Positions 44,996-54,817 are shown, counted from the first letter of the stretch. The stretch: 64,000 nucleotides of DNA from Paenibacillus hamazuiensis (GCF_023276405.1 NZ_JALRMO010000001.1:3596001-3660000), one strand, 5' to 3'. Translations and numbers: made by a program. The notes: generated by a model not told the origin, from the sequence alone.

Positions 44996-47881
44996 TCACT
45001 TCATCGCGGCTTCCGCCGCGTTTACAGCCTGCTGGTCGACCTCCAGCGTGCCGCCTCCACTCACGGTCAGGATACGTTCGATCATCGTCACGGATTGCGC
45101 GCGGGTGGTCGGCTGATCGGGGCCGAGCGCCCCGCCTTCCAGCCCTTGCAGCAGCCCTTTGCGCGTGGCGGTCAGCATGACCCATTTGTCATCCAGCGCC
45201 GTATCCGGCTTCTGCAGCTCCTTCATCGTCGATCTTACGGCGATCCGCGCAATTTCAAGACGCGTAATCGGCGCATCCCAATCGGCGTGCACGTCTTCTT
45301 GCCCGTAGATGTTTGCCGCAAGCAAAGCCTCCGCATAAGGCATATACCAAGCCTGACCCGATGCGGCCGGCTCCGTCTTGATTTTCAGCGCCGACGCCGT
45401 CAGCTTGGCAAATTCGGCGCGCGTCACTTTGTTGTCCGGACGGAACGTATTGTCTTCGTAACCGTCGACGTAGCCTTTTTCCACCGTTTTCATGATGCTG
45501 GCGGAGGCCCAATGGCTGCCAAGATCGGCAAACGTTTGAACAAATCCGGTAATTTGCACCGGAACGCTGCGGTTCGTAAACGATCCGTCGCCGAGCTGGC
45601 CGGAAAAATTGGCCCCCCAGGCCCATACCGTGCCGTTAGCGCCGATCGCCAGCGTATGATTATTGCCGGCGGCAATTTCCGATACGTCCCTAAGCCCGCT
45701 TACCTCCACCGGCGCGGCGGCATTTACGTTCGTACCGCTGCCAAGCTGGCCGAAGAAGTTAAATCCCCAGGCCCGTACCGTGCCGTCGGCAAGCAGCGCC
45801 ACGCTGTGGCTGCCTCCGGCGGCAATCGCCTTGGCTCCCTCTATGCCGATCACCTTTACCGGAAGAGACCGGTTCGTCGTTGTGCCGTCACCGAGCTGGC
45901 CGAAGGCGTTAAAACCCCAGGCCCATACGGTACCGTCTTTTTTGAGCGCCAGTGAGTAGGATTTTCCCGCTTTCACCGCTATAACGTCGCTGAGCTGGGA
46001 TACCTGAACGGGGACGCCATGCCCGAGCAACGTATCGTCGCCGAGCTGGCCGTTGCCGTTGTCTCCCCACGCCCATACGGTACCGTCCTCCGCGAGAGCG
46101 AGAACGTGGTTGTATCCGGCCTCGACCTGCACGACCCTCGGCAAGTTATGCAGCTGCTCGAACCCGGAACGCGGCGTACGATTGCCGTCGCCAAGCTGGC
46201 CGTACGTATTGTCACCGGACGTCCAGACGGTTCCGTCGTTCTTGAGCGCTACCGTAAACGAGTTGCCTGCGGATACTTGCACGGCTCCGGATATCGCAGC
46301 GGCGTCGCCGGGCGTTTTCCGGTTATTGTTCGTACCGTCGCCAAGCTGGCCGAAGGCGTTAAGCCCCCAGGTCCAAATGCCGCCGTCCGCTTTGAGCGCT
46401 GCGGCATGGCCCGTTCCGGCAGCCACGGATACGGCCCCGCTCGCCGAGTTTACGGGAGTCGGGCTGTTCTGGAGCGTATTCGTACCGTTGCCGAGCTGAC
46501 CGAAGATGTTATCGCCAAAGGCCCACAGCTTGCCGTTTTTCAGCAGCAGACTGAAGCTCTCGCCGCCGGCGATGCTGCTTGTCTTGCCGGCAATCGGGGA
46601 CTCCGGTTTCGCTATTTCGTCCGGATCGGCCATCCCCAAATTCGCTGCGATCAAATTGAACCGCGGCAGCGTAAACGGAGTTTTCCGGTTAGCCGTCGTC
46701 CCGTCGCCCAGCTGACCCGTCTGGTTGCTGCCCCACACGACGAGAGAGCCGTCTCCCATTATCGCCATCGAATGGAAATACCCTGTACCGATCCGGGCCA
46801 CTTGACTCGGTTCGCGCAAAATATACGATACCGCGGTCGGCATATCGGGGCTGATTCCAAGCTGGCCCAGGTTATTGGCTCCAAAAACGACGATCGAGCC
46901 GTCTTTTTTCAAAGCCATCCCGTGATTGCTTCCGGCGGCAATGTCGATAATGTCGCTGCCGCCGACGATTTGTCCGAAGCTGTTGTCGATCCTGCTGTTG
47001 CCGTTGCCGAGCTGCAGATTCAGATTGTTGCCCCACGTGTATGCATAGCCGGTATCCGACAGAGCGATCGAAAAATCGGCTCCGGCGGCGACCTTCACGA
47101 TGTAGCCGAGAAAGGTCGTCCATGTCGGGGTGACCACAGACGTGCCGGTAATGTTGTAGTCGACTTGGCCGAAAGTATTGTCTCCCCAGCCGATCATTTG
47201 CTTTTTATCGGAAACGACCAGCACGTGGTACGCCCCCGACGCGATCGAAACGATCGTCCCAAGACCCGGGACTTCCGCGGGTTTAAATCTTCCTTCCGTT
47301 CCCCCGGTTCCGAGCTGGCCGCGGCTGTTGTCACCCCAGGTATAAACCATGCCGAATTCATCCAAAGCAACCGAATGCGCATTGCCCGCGGCAATCGCCT
47401 TGATATGGTACAAGCCCTCCACCTGGACGGGAGTGCCGCTGTCTTTCGTATCGCCGGTTCCGAGCTGGCCGTTCGTGTTATAACCCCAGGCCCAAACCGT
47501 ACCGTCCTTGCGCAGAGCAAGAGTATGGTTCATTCCCGCCGCAACGGCGACGACATCATCAAGTCCCTGCACTTTCGACGGCGTGTATCGACCGAGCATA
47601 AGCGCATTGCCGTTGCCGAGCTTTCCCCGCTGGTTATCTCCCCATGTCCAGACGGTTCCGTCCGACTTCAGTGCAACTGTAAAACCGAGACCGCCGGTAA
47701 CCTGCACGGTGCCGGGCAGCTTCGGCGCCGCTTCGCCGGCCGCGGCAGCATCCGAAGCGGGAGCGGCGGCCGGGGCATCCTCCGCGAACGCCGCCCCGCC
47801 GAATAACGCCATCGGGCTGAGCATTTGAACAAGCAAAACGGCCGCCATGATTGTATATCGTATCGATGATTGTAGTTTCAT
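44996..47881 (-). CDS. Surface RCC1-repeat protein with SLH anchor
   Basis: This 961-residue protein has a signal peptide (ending GAAFA, residue 33). It then has 14 RCC1 repeats of about 50-55 residues, each with a WGxNxxGQLG-type turn, split by a linker after the seventh (near residue 425), so two seven-bladed beta-propellers are likely. Three SLH-type segments close the protein (FADLGSHWASASIMKTVEKG, and two weaker ones), which would bind pyruvylated wall polymer. GGAGG precedes the ATG. It begins 39 bases after the RND transporter stop and probably shares its transcript. The ligand is unknown. Confidence 0.88.
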   Translation of the reverse strand: MKLQSSIRYTIMAAVLLVQMLSPMALFGGAAFAEDAPAAAPASDAAAAGEAAPKLPGTVQVTGGLGFTVALKSDGTVWTWGDNQRGKLGNGNALMLGRYTPSKVQGLDDVVAVAAGMNHTLALRKDGTVWAWGYNTNGQLGTGDTKDSGTPVQVEGLYHIKAIAAGNAHSVALDEFGMVYTWGDNSRGQLGTGGTEGRFKPAEVPGLGTIVSIASGAYHVLVVSDKKQMIGWGDNTFGQVDYNITGTSVVTPTWTTFLGYIVKVAAGADFSIALSDTGYAYTWGNNLNLQLGNGNSRIDNSFGQIVGGSDIIDIAAGSNHGMALKKDGSIVVFGANNLGQLGISPDMPTAVSYILREPSQVARIGTGYFHSMAIMGDGSLVVWGSNQTGQLGDGTTANRKTPFTLPRFNLIAANLGMADPDEIAKPESPIAGKTSSIAGGESFSLLLKNGKLWAFGDNIFGQLGNGTNTLQNSPTPVNSASGAVSVAAGTGHAAALKADGGIWTWGLNAFGQLGDGTNNNRKTPGDAAAISGAVQVSAGNSFTVALKNDGTVWTSGDNTYGQLGDGNRTPRSGFEQLHNLPRVVQVEAGYNHVLALAEDGTVWAWGDNGNGQLGDDTLLGHGVPVQVSQLSDVIAVKAGKSYSLALKKDGTVWAWGFNAFGQLGDGTTTNRSLPVKVIGIEGAKAIAAGGSHSVALLADGTVRAWGFNFFGQLGSGTNVNAAAPVEVSGLRDVSEIAAGNNHTLAIGANGTVWAWGANFSGQLGDGSFTNRSVPVQITGFVQTFADLGSHWASASIMKTVEKGYVDGYEDNTFRPDNKVTRAEFAKLTASALKIKTEPAASGQAWYMPYAEALLAANIYGQEDVHADWDAPITRLEIARIAVRSTMKELQKPDTALDDKWVMLTATRKGLLQGLEGGALGPDQPTTRAQSVTMIERILTVSGGGTLEVDQQAVNAAEAAMK

Positions 47882-47920
47882 CTGCTTGTTTCCTCCATTT
47901 CTTCTGAATTAGCCTGCATG

Positions 47921-50900
47921 CTACGAAATTGCGGGCTGGTCGGTGTCCGCAGGCAGAGATGGAGGCGGGTTTTTCTTGAATTTACTGCGGATAATATCGA
48001 TAAATCCGTCAAACAACGTATAAACGACCGGAACGAGCAGCAGCGTAACCATCGTGGATATCGTCAGTCCGAAGGCGACGACCGTCGCCATCGACGCCTG
48101 CGCTTCGGCGCCTTCCCCGAAGCCGATGACAAGCGGAAGCATCGCCAGAACGGTTGTCGCGGTTGTCATCAAAATCGGCCTCAGCCGCACTTGGCCCGCT
48201 TGAATCAAAGCTTCCCTGAGCGTCATGCCGCGAGCGCGCAGCTGGTTCGTGTAATCGACAAGTACGATGGCGTTGTTTACGACGATACCGATCAGCATGA
48301 TCATCCCCATGACTGAGTTCATGTTGATCGTGCGATGGGTGACGTACAACCCGACGATGGCGCCGATCAAGGTCGGCGGCAGCGAGAACATGATGATGAA
48401 CGGGCCGTATAGCGACTCGAACTGGCTCGCCATAACCATGTATACGAGTACGATCGAGATCAGGAGCATCATGTATAAGCTTTTAAAAGAGCTGTTCGAA
48501 TCGTTTTGCTGGCCGCCCAGCTGGATGGTGTAGCCATCCGGCGGCTGGATCGCTTTCAGCCTCTCCTCGACCTGGGCGGACAGGTCGCCCACGGCATATC
48601 CAGGAGCGGCCGCAGCCTGCACGGTCGTCAGACGCTGCTGGTTAATGTGGCGGATTTGCGATGGGCTTGAGCCCGGAGCCACATGAGCCACTGCGCTGAG
48701 CGGCACTTGCGCGCCGCTGGAGGAGAGCAGCACGATCTGATTCAAATTTTCCACCTGGTTTGTAAATTCCGTCGGGTAACGGACCAACACCGAAATTTGC
48801 GTATCGCCCGCTTTATAATTCGTCGCGACGTTGCCCTGGTATGCCGTCCGCAGCGCGGTCATAATTTCGCGGGTCGAAATCCCGTAATGCGCCGCGGCAT
48901 CGCGGTCGATCGTCAGATCGTAAGCAGGTATGCTGCGGTCGAACGTGTTTTGCACGCTGCGTAGGCCTTCCATGCCGCGCAGTTCTTCGGCGACCATATC
49001 GGCCAGCTTGCTGAGCACCGCGAGGTCCGGTCCGTTCAGATTGACGACGATATCGGCCCCGCCGCCTCCGCCGAGCCCCGGCAGACGGACGGAGGAGCGG
49101 CTGCCCACGTTGATCTGCGCTCCCGGATACCCTTGCGTCATTTGGCGAATTTGCTCGACAACCTGCTCGGTTTTCAGCTTGCGTTCGCCGAGCGGCTTCA
49201 GCTGCACGTTGATATTGCCGCTGTTGGTGGATGCGGATTGGAACGCCCCGCCGCCGGCGCTGCCGACCGTCGTAAAGATCGTTTCAACGTCGGGCAGCGA
49301 TTTGATTTTATTTTCGATTTCCGTCGTCAATTGGTTCGTAATTTCAAATTTGGTGCCCTGCGCCAAGCTGATGTTTACGTTCAGGTTGCCTTCGTCCGTG
49401 CGCGGCATCAGTTCGTTGCCGATGAACTTGGCCAGAAAGATGCTGCCGCCGAGCAGGCCCACCGTGACAACAATAATGACCCAGCGGTGTCCGAGCGACC
49501 ATTTCAAAACAGCGACATACCCTCTAGTAAACCGCTGCACGCCGCGTCCGAACCAAACCGCGGGATTGTACGAACGGCCTTCCGGCAGCGTTTCGTCATG
49601 GTGTTTGGTCAGCAGCTTGGATGCAAGCATCGGCACGAGCGTGATCGCCGCAAACAGCGCGGCAATATGGGAAAAGCTGACCGTCAGCGCCATCGGCGCA
49701 AAGAAGTTTTTGACGAGACCGTTGATAAATACAGTCGGTGCGAACACCGCGATTTGCGCGAGTGCGGACGCCAGCACCGCCGTGCCTACTTCCGCCGCTC
49801 CTTGCTTGGCCGCCTCCATCGGCCCCAGTCCCTCTTCCTTCTTGCGGTATATGCTTTCCAGCACGACGACCGCAAAGTCGACGAGGGAACCGAGCCCGAG
49901 CGCAAGGCCGCCCAGCGTAATCGTGTTGATCGTCTGGTGGCCGAAATACATCATGCTGAACGTGCTGATAACCGAAATCGGAATAACGACGCCGATGATC
50001 AGCGTTGCCCGAATGCTGTTCAAAAACAGCAGCAGGATGATGATCGAGAAGCCGCCGCCGAGCAGCGTATGCTCGACGACCGTGTTGACCGAGCTTTTGA
50101 TGTATTTGGACGTATCGTTGACAACTGCAATTTTAACGCCCTCGGGCAGCTGCTTTTGAATATCTTCCATCGCCTTGCGGACACCGTCCGCTACCGAAAC
50201 CGTATTGCCGTCGGATTGCTTCAAAATCGACAAACCGACGCTCGGCTCGCCGTCCTTTCGCGCTTCGAACGTCACGTCCTGGTACGTATCGACGATTTTG
50301 CCGAGCTCTCCGAGATTGACGGTTTGCCCGCGGCCGATCGACACCTGCACCTTTTCGATTTCGCCCGCCGATTTGAACTCGCTGTCGATTCGCAGCGGTA
50401 CCAGCTGGTCGCCTTTGTAAATAAGACCCGCATCCGTCGACTGGTTGTCGTTGCCAAGCGCGGTGCTCACTGTATTCAAGGAAATGCCGTATTGCGTCAG
50501 CTTGTTCGGGTCGAGCAGCACCTGAATTTGCCGGGTGCGGCCGCCGGTAACTCCGACGGAAGCGACTCCGTCCACGCGCTGCACCGCGGGGCTGACGGTA
50601 TTGTCCGCGATATCGCGCAGCGTGACCAGGTCGACGTTTTTGCCGGATAACGACAAGTTCATGATCGGCTGGCTGTTCGGATCCGCCTTCGATACGACCG
50701 GCGCGTCGGCATCCGTCGGCAGCTGCCGCCGCACGCGGTCCAGCCGGTCCCGCATCGTCAGCGTCGCATCCTGGATGTCGGTGCCGAAATTGAAGGTCAC
50801 CGTGACGTTGCTTGATCCCGTTCGTGAGTTTGAGGTCACGGACTGCACATTGGCCAGCGTCGCCATTGACGCTTCAATCCGTTTGGTGATCTGGTTTTCC

Positions 50901-51076
50901 ACCTGCGCAGGCGAAGCCCCCGGCCAGCTCACCGATACGGTGGCCGTCGGGATGTCCATATTCGGGTACAAATCGACCGGAAGCAGCGGAGCCGCAATGC
51001 CGCCCACCATGATGAGGGCGATCATCATCATCAGGATCGTAACGGGCCGGTTTACCGAAAAATTAGCTAAGTTCAC
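47921..51076 (-). CDS. RND family efflux transporter, single-Asp relay motif
   Basis: This 1051-residue 12-TM pump has two large extracellular loops and the multidrug (HAE) plan. The TM4 relay motif, however, reads GSLVDFAVVVLES: the first Asp is kept, but Phe replaces the second Asp of the usual pair. Heavy-metal RND pumps also keep one Asp (often VDAA), so drive by protons is still possible. The substrate is unknown. The start overlaps the adaptor stop by 4 bases (ATGA). It is about as far from the first RND transporter (9111-12230) as one subfamily from another. Confidence 0.92.
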   Translation of the reverse strand: MNLANFSVNRPVTILMMMIALIMVGGIAAPLLPVDLYPNMDIPTATVSVSWPGASPAQVENQITKRIEASMATLANVQSVTSNSRTGSSNVTVTFNFGTDIQDATLTMRDRLDRVRRQLPTDADAPVVSKADPNSQPIMNLSLSGKNVDLVTLRDIADNTVSPAVQRVDGVASVGVTGGRTRQIQVLLDPNKLTQYGISLNTVSTALGNDNQSTDAGLIYKGDQLVPLRIDSEFKSAGEIEKVQVSIGRGQTVNLGELGKIVDTYQDVTFEARKDGEPSVGLSILKQSDGNTVSVADGVRKAMEDIQKQLPEGVKIAVVNDTSKYIKSSVNTVVEHTLLGGGFSIIILLLFLNSIRATLIIGVVIPISVISTFSMMYFGHQTINTITLGGLALGLGSLVDFAVVVLESIYRKKEEGLGPMEAAKQGAAEVGTAVLASALAQIAVFAPTVFINGLVKNFFAPMALTVSFSHIAALFAAITLVPMLASKLLTKHHDETLPEGRSYNPAVWFGRGVQRFTRGYVAVLKWSLGHRWVIIVVTVGLLGGSIFLAKFIGNELMPRTDEGNLNVNISLAQGTKFEITNQLTTEIENKIKSLPDVETIFTTVGSAGGGAFQSASTNSGNINVQLKPLGERKLKTEQVVEQIRQMTQGYPGAQINVGSRSSVRLPGLGGGGGADIVVNLNGPDLAVLSKLADMVAEELRGMEGLRSVQNTFDRSIPAYDLTIDRDAAAHYGISTREIMTALRTAYQGNVATNYKAGDTQISVLVRYPTEFTNQVENLNQIVLLSSSGAQVPLSAVAHVAPGSSPSQIRHINQQRLTTVQAAAAPGYAVGDLSAQVEERLKAIQPPDGYTIQLGGQQNDSNSSFKSLYMMLLISIVLVYMVMASQFESLYGPFIIMFSLPPTLIGAIVGLYVTHRTINMNSVMGMIMLIGIVVNNAIVLVDYTNQLRARGMTLREALIQAGQVRLRPILMTTATTVLAMLPLVIGFGEGAEAQASMATVVAFGLTISTMVTLLLVPVVYTLFDGFIDIIRSKFKKNPPPSLPADTDQPAIS

Positions 51077-53187
51077 TGGCCGGCACCCGCTCTCTGAGGC
51101 TGGGTTTCCGTACTGCCCGCTCCAGCGGAACGCTGTCCGCCTTCACCCCTTTGGCCGCCGGTGGAATTGTCAGCTCCCGCCTGTTTTTCCTGCTGTCTCT
51201 CCTGTTTTTTCTCTTCCTGCTTCTCCTGCTTTTTCGAATTATCCGTTTGAGTTCCTTCGCCTTGCTGCACTTGCCCGTTTTGACCTTGCTGTCTTGAGCC
51301 CTGCTGGCCTTGGCCGCTTTGTCCTTGCTGACCTTGCGGGCGATTTCCCTGCTGGCCTTCCTGGCCGGGTTTGACGACCTGAACGGCGGCCTTGTCGGAG
51401 AGCAGCTCCTGGCCTTTGACGACAAGTTCGTCGCCTTCCTTGAGGCCGCTCACGATTTCATACAGTGAGCTGGTCAAGGTGCCCACCTTCACGCTGACCT
51501 TTTTCGCGCGCCCGTCCTGAACGACGAACACCGCGTTGCCGCTCGGCTGGCTGAGCACCGCATCGGCGGGAACCATGATAGCCGTTCTTCCTTCGCTCTT
51601 CATGCTGGACGTCGCAAACATACCGGGCAGAAGCTCGCCCTTCGGATCGTTCACTTTAATATCTACGCCGTAGGACTTCGTCGTGGCGTCGAGCGTCGGA
51701 CGAATCGCACTGATCACGCCGTCGTACGTCTTGCCCAAGGTCGGCACATTCACTTTCATCTCCATGCCGACCTTCATTTTCCCGATGTTCGCTTCGGACA
51801 CGTTAACGGTCGCCAAAATCGGATCCACCGCCGCTACAGTCATAATATTGCTGCCGTTGCCGGCGTTTTGCCCGATCGGCGTGTTGATCGCCGTTACTAT
51901 GCCGTCCACCGGAGACAGCAGCGTGCCGTCCTTCAGCTGCTCCATCAAGTTGCTCAGACTGACTTGTTTTTGCTCAAGCTGCGCTTTGCTTACCGCGAGG
52001 CTGTCTGTCGATTTCGCGTTTTGCAGCGCCTGCTCGGACTGGGCCAGCGTCGCCTTGCTGATATTCTGGTTAATTTGCAGCAGCGCTTCCGCATTGGCGA
52101 GCGACTGCTGGTCCTTTTCCAGCGAAAGCTTGCTTTGTTCCAGCGTCACGGCCAGCGTATTTTGCGCGTTGGTGAGCGCAACCAGACTTTGATTCAAGTT
52201 TTCCTGAGCGTTTTGCACCGTCTGGGAGTTTTGCGCCGTAGCGAGCGCGTTTTGCGCGTTGATGAGGCCGGACATCGCGGAAACGACGGACGACGGCGTC
52301 GTCTGCTGCGCTTGATCAAGCGCCAGCTGAGCCGATTGGAGCTTGGCCAGCGCATTGTCGATATCCGACTGTCTGCCACCTTCAATGGCGGTATCGTAAG
52401 CTTTGATCGCCTGCTGCAGAGCGAGCTGCAGAGAAGCGAGGTTGTTGCCCGCTCCCACCTGCGTCGTCTGCGTGCTGTCCTGCTGGGCGTTCAGCGAATT
52501 GAGCGCGTTTGTCAGGTTCGTATTGTATGTAGCCAGGGCGCTGCTCAGGTTTTGCTGCTGAACGGCGACCGCCTGCTTCGCGGCAGCGATCGCGTTTTGC
52601 TGATCGTTGACCGCCTTGTTGTAATTCGCCTGCGAGATCGCCACCTGCTGCTTCAAGCTGGCTATATTGTTCAACTGGTCGGCGATATTTTTTTCATAAT
52701 TCGCTTGCTGCAAAGCGTAGTTTTTCTCCGCCGTCGCCACACTGTTCGCCTGATCGCTCACGGCTTTCTGATAAGACGCCTCGCTGGCCGCCAAGTCGGC
52801 CTGCGTGGAGGCAAGCGTCTGCTCCAGCGTCGAAGTATCGATTTTGGCAAGCGGCTGCCCGACTTTCACGCGGTCGCCGACCTTCACCATCACATCCGTA
52901 ACCCGGCCCGTCACCTTCGCGGACAAATTCGTCGTGAACTGTGGAGAGATCGAGCCGGAAAACACCTGTCCCCCCGATACTTCCGCCATTTTCACGACTT
53001 GCGTTTCCACCGGAAACTGCCGCGCTCCGCCCGCCCTCTGCTGCTGTTGCTGCTGTGGGGCCGCTCCTTGTTTGGCCTTGGGCCCGAGCCATCCCGAGTA
53101 GCCGGCGCCCGCCACAGCGGCTGCCGCAACGACAGCGACCGCGGTAAATGCCCACTTTTTCGGAACCGTTCTCATCCACCGTATCAT
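51073..53187 (-). CDS. RND efflux adaptor (HlyD/MFP) with long coiled coil
   Basis: This 704-residue protein starts at ATG 53187 (GGAGGT 6 bases upstream). It has an N-terminal TM anchor (about 13-35), a Gln-rich stretch, a lipoyl half-domain (VMVKVGDRVKVGQPLAKID), then about 280 residues of Gln/Ala-rich coiled coil, a second lipoyl half and beta-barrel domain, and a Gln/Gly/Lys/Glu-rich tail of 100 residues that is probably disordered. The coiled coil is much longer than the 100-120 residues of the first adaptor (7713-9053) and could span a thick wall layer. It opens the operon adaptor-transporter-RCC1 protein. Confidence 0.9.
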   Translation of the reverse strand: MIRWMRTVPKKWAFTAVAVVAAAAVAGAGYSGWLGPKAKQGAAPQQQQQQRAGGARQFPVETQVVKMAEVSGGQVFSGSISPQFTTNLSAKVTGRVTDVMVKVGDRVKVGQPLAKIDTSTLEQTLASTQADLAASEASYQKAVSDQANSVATAEKNYALQQANYEKNIADQLNNIASLKQQVAISQANYNKAVNDQQNAIAAAKQAVAVQQQNLSSALATYNTNLTNALNSLNAQQDSTQTTQVGAGNNLASLQLALQQAIKAYDTAIEGGRQSDIDNALAKLQSAQLALDQAQQTTPSSVVSAMSGLINAQNALATAQNSQTVQNAQENLNQSLVALTNAQNTLAVTLEQSKLSLEKDQQSLANAEALLQINQNISKATLAQSEQALQNAKSTDSLAVSKAQLEQKQVSLSNLMEQLKDGTLLSPVDGIVTAINTPIGQNAGNGSNIMTVAAVDPILATVNVSEANIGKMKVGMEMKVNVPTLGKTYDGVISAIRPTLDATTKSYGVDIKVNDPKGELLPGMFATSSMKSEGRTAIMVPADAVLSQPSGNAVFVVQDGRAKKVSVKVGTLTSSLYEIVSGLKEGDELVVKGQELLSDKAAVQVVKPGQEGQQGNRPQGQQGQSGQGQQGSRQQGQNGQVQQGEGTQTDNSKKQEKQEEKKQERQQEKQAGADNSTGGQRGEGGQRSAGAGSTETQPQRAGAGQ

Positions 53188-53578
53188 CTTCATACCTCCA
53201 TATACTCTAGCAACAAGGTTTTTCTGAGGGTAACCGCTTTCTCCCGCCTTTTATCGCAAAAGATCGCAGCGCTTAAGGTCTAAAGGCCCACCTTATCCCA
53301 AAATAGCGCAGATTAATGATAAAACTATGATATAAATGTAAAAAAAGTGTGAAAACATAGGTCGGATCCCCCCAAATCGACGCCGCTCTGCGAGGCCCGT
53401 GTCGTTTTCCGAGCGCACCTTCTCCCGGCACGCTGAAACGATCGGATGCGATAACATTAACCATTAAAATTTGAAAATGAGTATTTTGAGCTGAATAAGC
53501 TCTATCACGACCATTACGGTTTATGAACAGCGGCATTCGCCGGGCAGGACAGATCCCGAGTCTTCGAGAACAGCCGCT
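53188..53578. other. Intergenic region upstream of the adaptor gene
   Basis: It has an AT-rich stretch at 53300-53350 and 53450-53500, where the adaptor promoter probably lies, but no convincing -35/-10 pair was found. No gene was seen. Confidence 0.4.
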
Positions 53579-53614
53579 ACAAAAATAGACGCCTTGCGGC
53601 GTCCGCTGGCGTCT
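53579..53614 (-). terminator. Terminator of the L,D-transpeptidase gene
   Basis: On the minus strand AGACGCC/GGCGTCT is followed by ATTTTTG. The first arm overlaps the stop codon. Confidence 0.7.
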
Positions 53615-54167
53615 ACTCTTTAACGATAACTCGAGTTCCTTTCGGAATGTGGCGGAACAGCCATTCGACGTCCCGGTTATACATGCGGATGCAGCCCGAG
53701 CTGGCGTGACTGCCGATCGAATACGGGTTATTTGTCCCGTGGATTCCGTAGGTGTATCCGCCTGTACCGGGAACGCTAAGACCGAGCCACCGTGTACCGA
53801 GCGGATTGCGCGGGCTGCCTCCGGGAATATTTTTGCGGATATACCAAGGATTTTTGATTTTCGTAGATATGCTGAAATCTCCTGACGGCGTGAGCGCCTT
53901 GCTGCGTCCTGTCGCGACAGGAAACGATCTGACGGGATGATTGTTTAAAAAAACGGTCAGCCGGTTGGCACTTTTATCGATGACAAGGTGGACCCCTTCT
54001 TCCATCTCGTCCGGCCTGTCCGGCAGCGCTGCTGCAGCTTTCTCCGCAAAGGCTTGGCCGGCGACAATGAAGACCAACATGAAGACGGCGGCAGCGGCAA
54101 CCCGCAAGCCGCGAATAACGTTCCGATGCAACTGGTCAACCTTCCTTCTCGAGTGGTTCATGAACAT
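53613..54167 (-). CDS. L,D-transpeptidase (YkuD domain)
   Basis: This 184-residue protein starts at ATG 54167 after GGAGCG. It has an N-terminal TM or signal segment (about 20-42) and a YkuD domain with the catalytic signature HGTNNPYSIG followed by SHASSGCIRM, Cys in SGC. Such enzymes form 3-3 cross-links in peptidoglycan or attach proteins to it; in Bacillus some are spore-related. It has no LysM domain. It appears to be transcribed alone. Confidence 0.92.
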   Translation of the reverse strand: MFMNHSRRKVDQLHRNVIRGLRVAAAAVFMLVFIVAGQAFAEKAAAALPDRPDEMEEGVHLVIDKSANRLTVFLNNHPVRSFPVATGRSKALTPSGDFSISTKIKNPWYIRKNIPGGSPRNPLGTRWLGLSVPGTGGYTYGIHGTNNPYSIGSHASSGCIRMYNRDVEWLFRHIPKGTRVIVKE

Positions 54168-54278
54168 TAGTTTTCGCTCCAAAAACCAAATTTATCCCCG
54201 ATGACAGGCCCCCCTAAACAAGATGACCGAGCGTCACAATGGGGAATGAAAATGGGCGCCATCGTCTATTTTCCCATC

Positions 54279-54817
54279 AAATCCCCCTACCGGGGGGACC
54301 CCGGGCACCCAAGCGCAATGTTGTCAGGTTAACGCTTTCGATGGATCGTGATCTGAATTTGACAGGTCTTGCTTCTAAAATAAGCAGCTTATTAAAATAG
54401 CGGAATACACGTTCGCTATTCCCGGAAAAATAGCTGCATCGGAAAAATAGAGGAACTGAGATGCGCTAAATCGATGGAAAACGGTATTTATATCGGACGA
54501 ACAGGCAAATAGAGCACCTGAGTTCCGCTAATTTCCAAAAATGCCTGAAATGTACCGATTTAGCGCACTACAGTTCCGTTATCGTCGCGCTTAACTTGAC
54601 AGCATTGGCCCCAAGCGCCCTGGACCCGCCAGCCAGAGTTCATGCTCGCTTCTAGTTCGCGTTTGTCCGGCATCGATTTATTGCTGTTAGGCAATAAATC
54701 TTATGCCGGACACGCTTTACTTGCGGCGCGATGACGCAGGGAGAGGCTGCATGCCGCGGGCTCGCGTTCGTCTGCCATCGTTTTGCTCGCGCAAAACTTA
54801 TGCCGGAGACGCTTTAC
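54279..54817. repeat. Composite intergenic palindrome repeat, copy 2 (interrupted)
   Basis: The same arrangement as copy 1 (16807-17041) is present: a left GC-rich flank from AAATCCCCC, unit C (54653-54720, 68 bp, arms GTCCGGCAT/ATGCCGGAC with TTATTGC/GCAATAA) and unit D (54762-54817, 56 bp). The CGCCCTGGACCCGCC block is shared. The flank is split by the insertion at 54317-54609. Within the two units the hairpin arms change together in several places. Confidence 0.75.
54317..54609. mobile_element. MITE-like insertion, 293 bp
   Basis: The element has imperfect inverted ends (left AATGTTGTCAGGTTAACGC, right GCGCTTAACTTGACAGCATT) and is bordered by a 9-base direct repeat CCCAAGCGC (54308-54316 and 54610-54618). 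Removing it restores an alignment with repeat copy 1. Inside is an imperfect inverted repeat (54448-54473 and 54556-54581, sharing GGAACTG and GCGCTAAATCG). It has no coding capacity for a transposase, so it would be moved by one encoded elsewhere. Confidence 0.65.

Noticed and set aside
46019-47806. 595-codon open frame antisense to the RCC1 gene
   Set aside because: It mirrors the RCC1 repeats and has no independent features.
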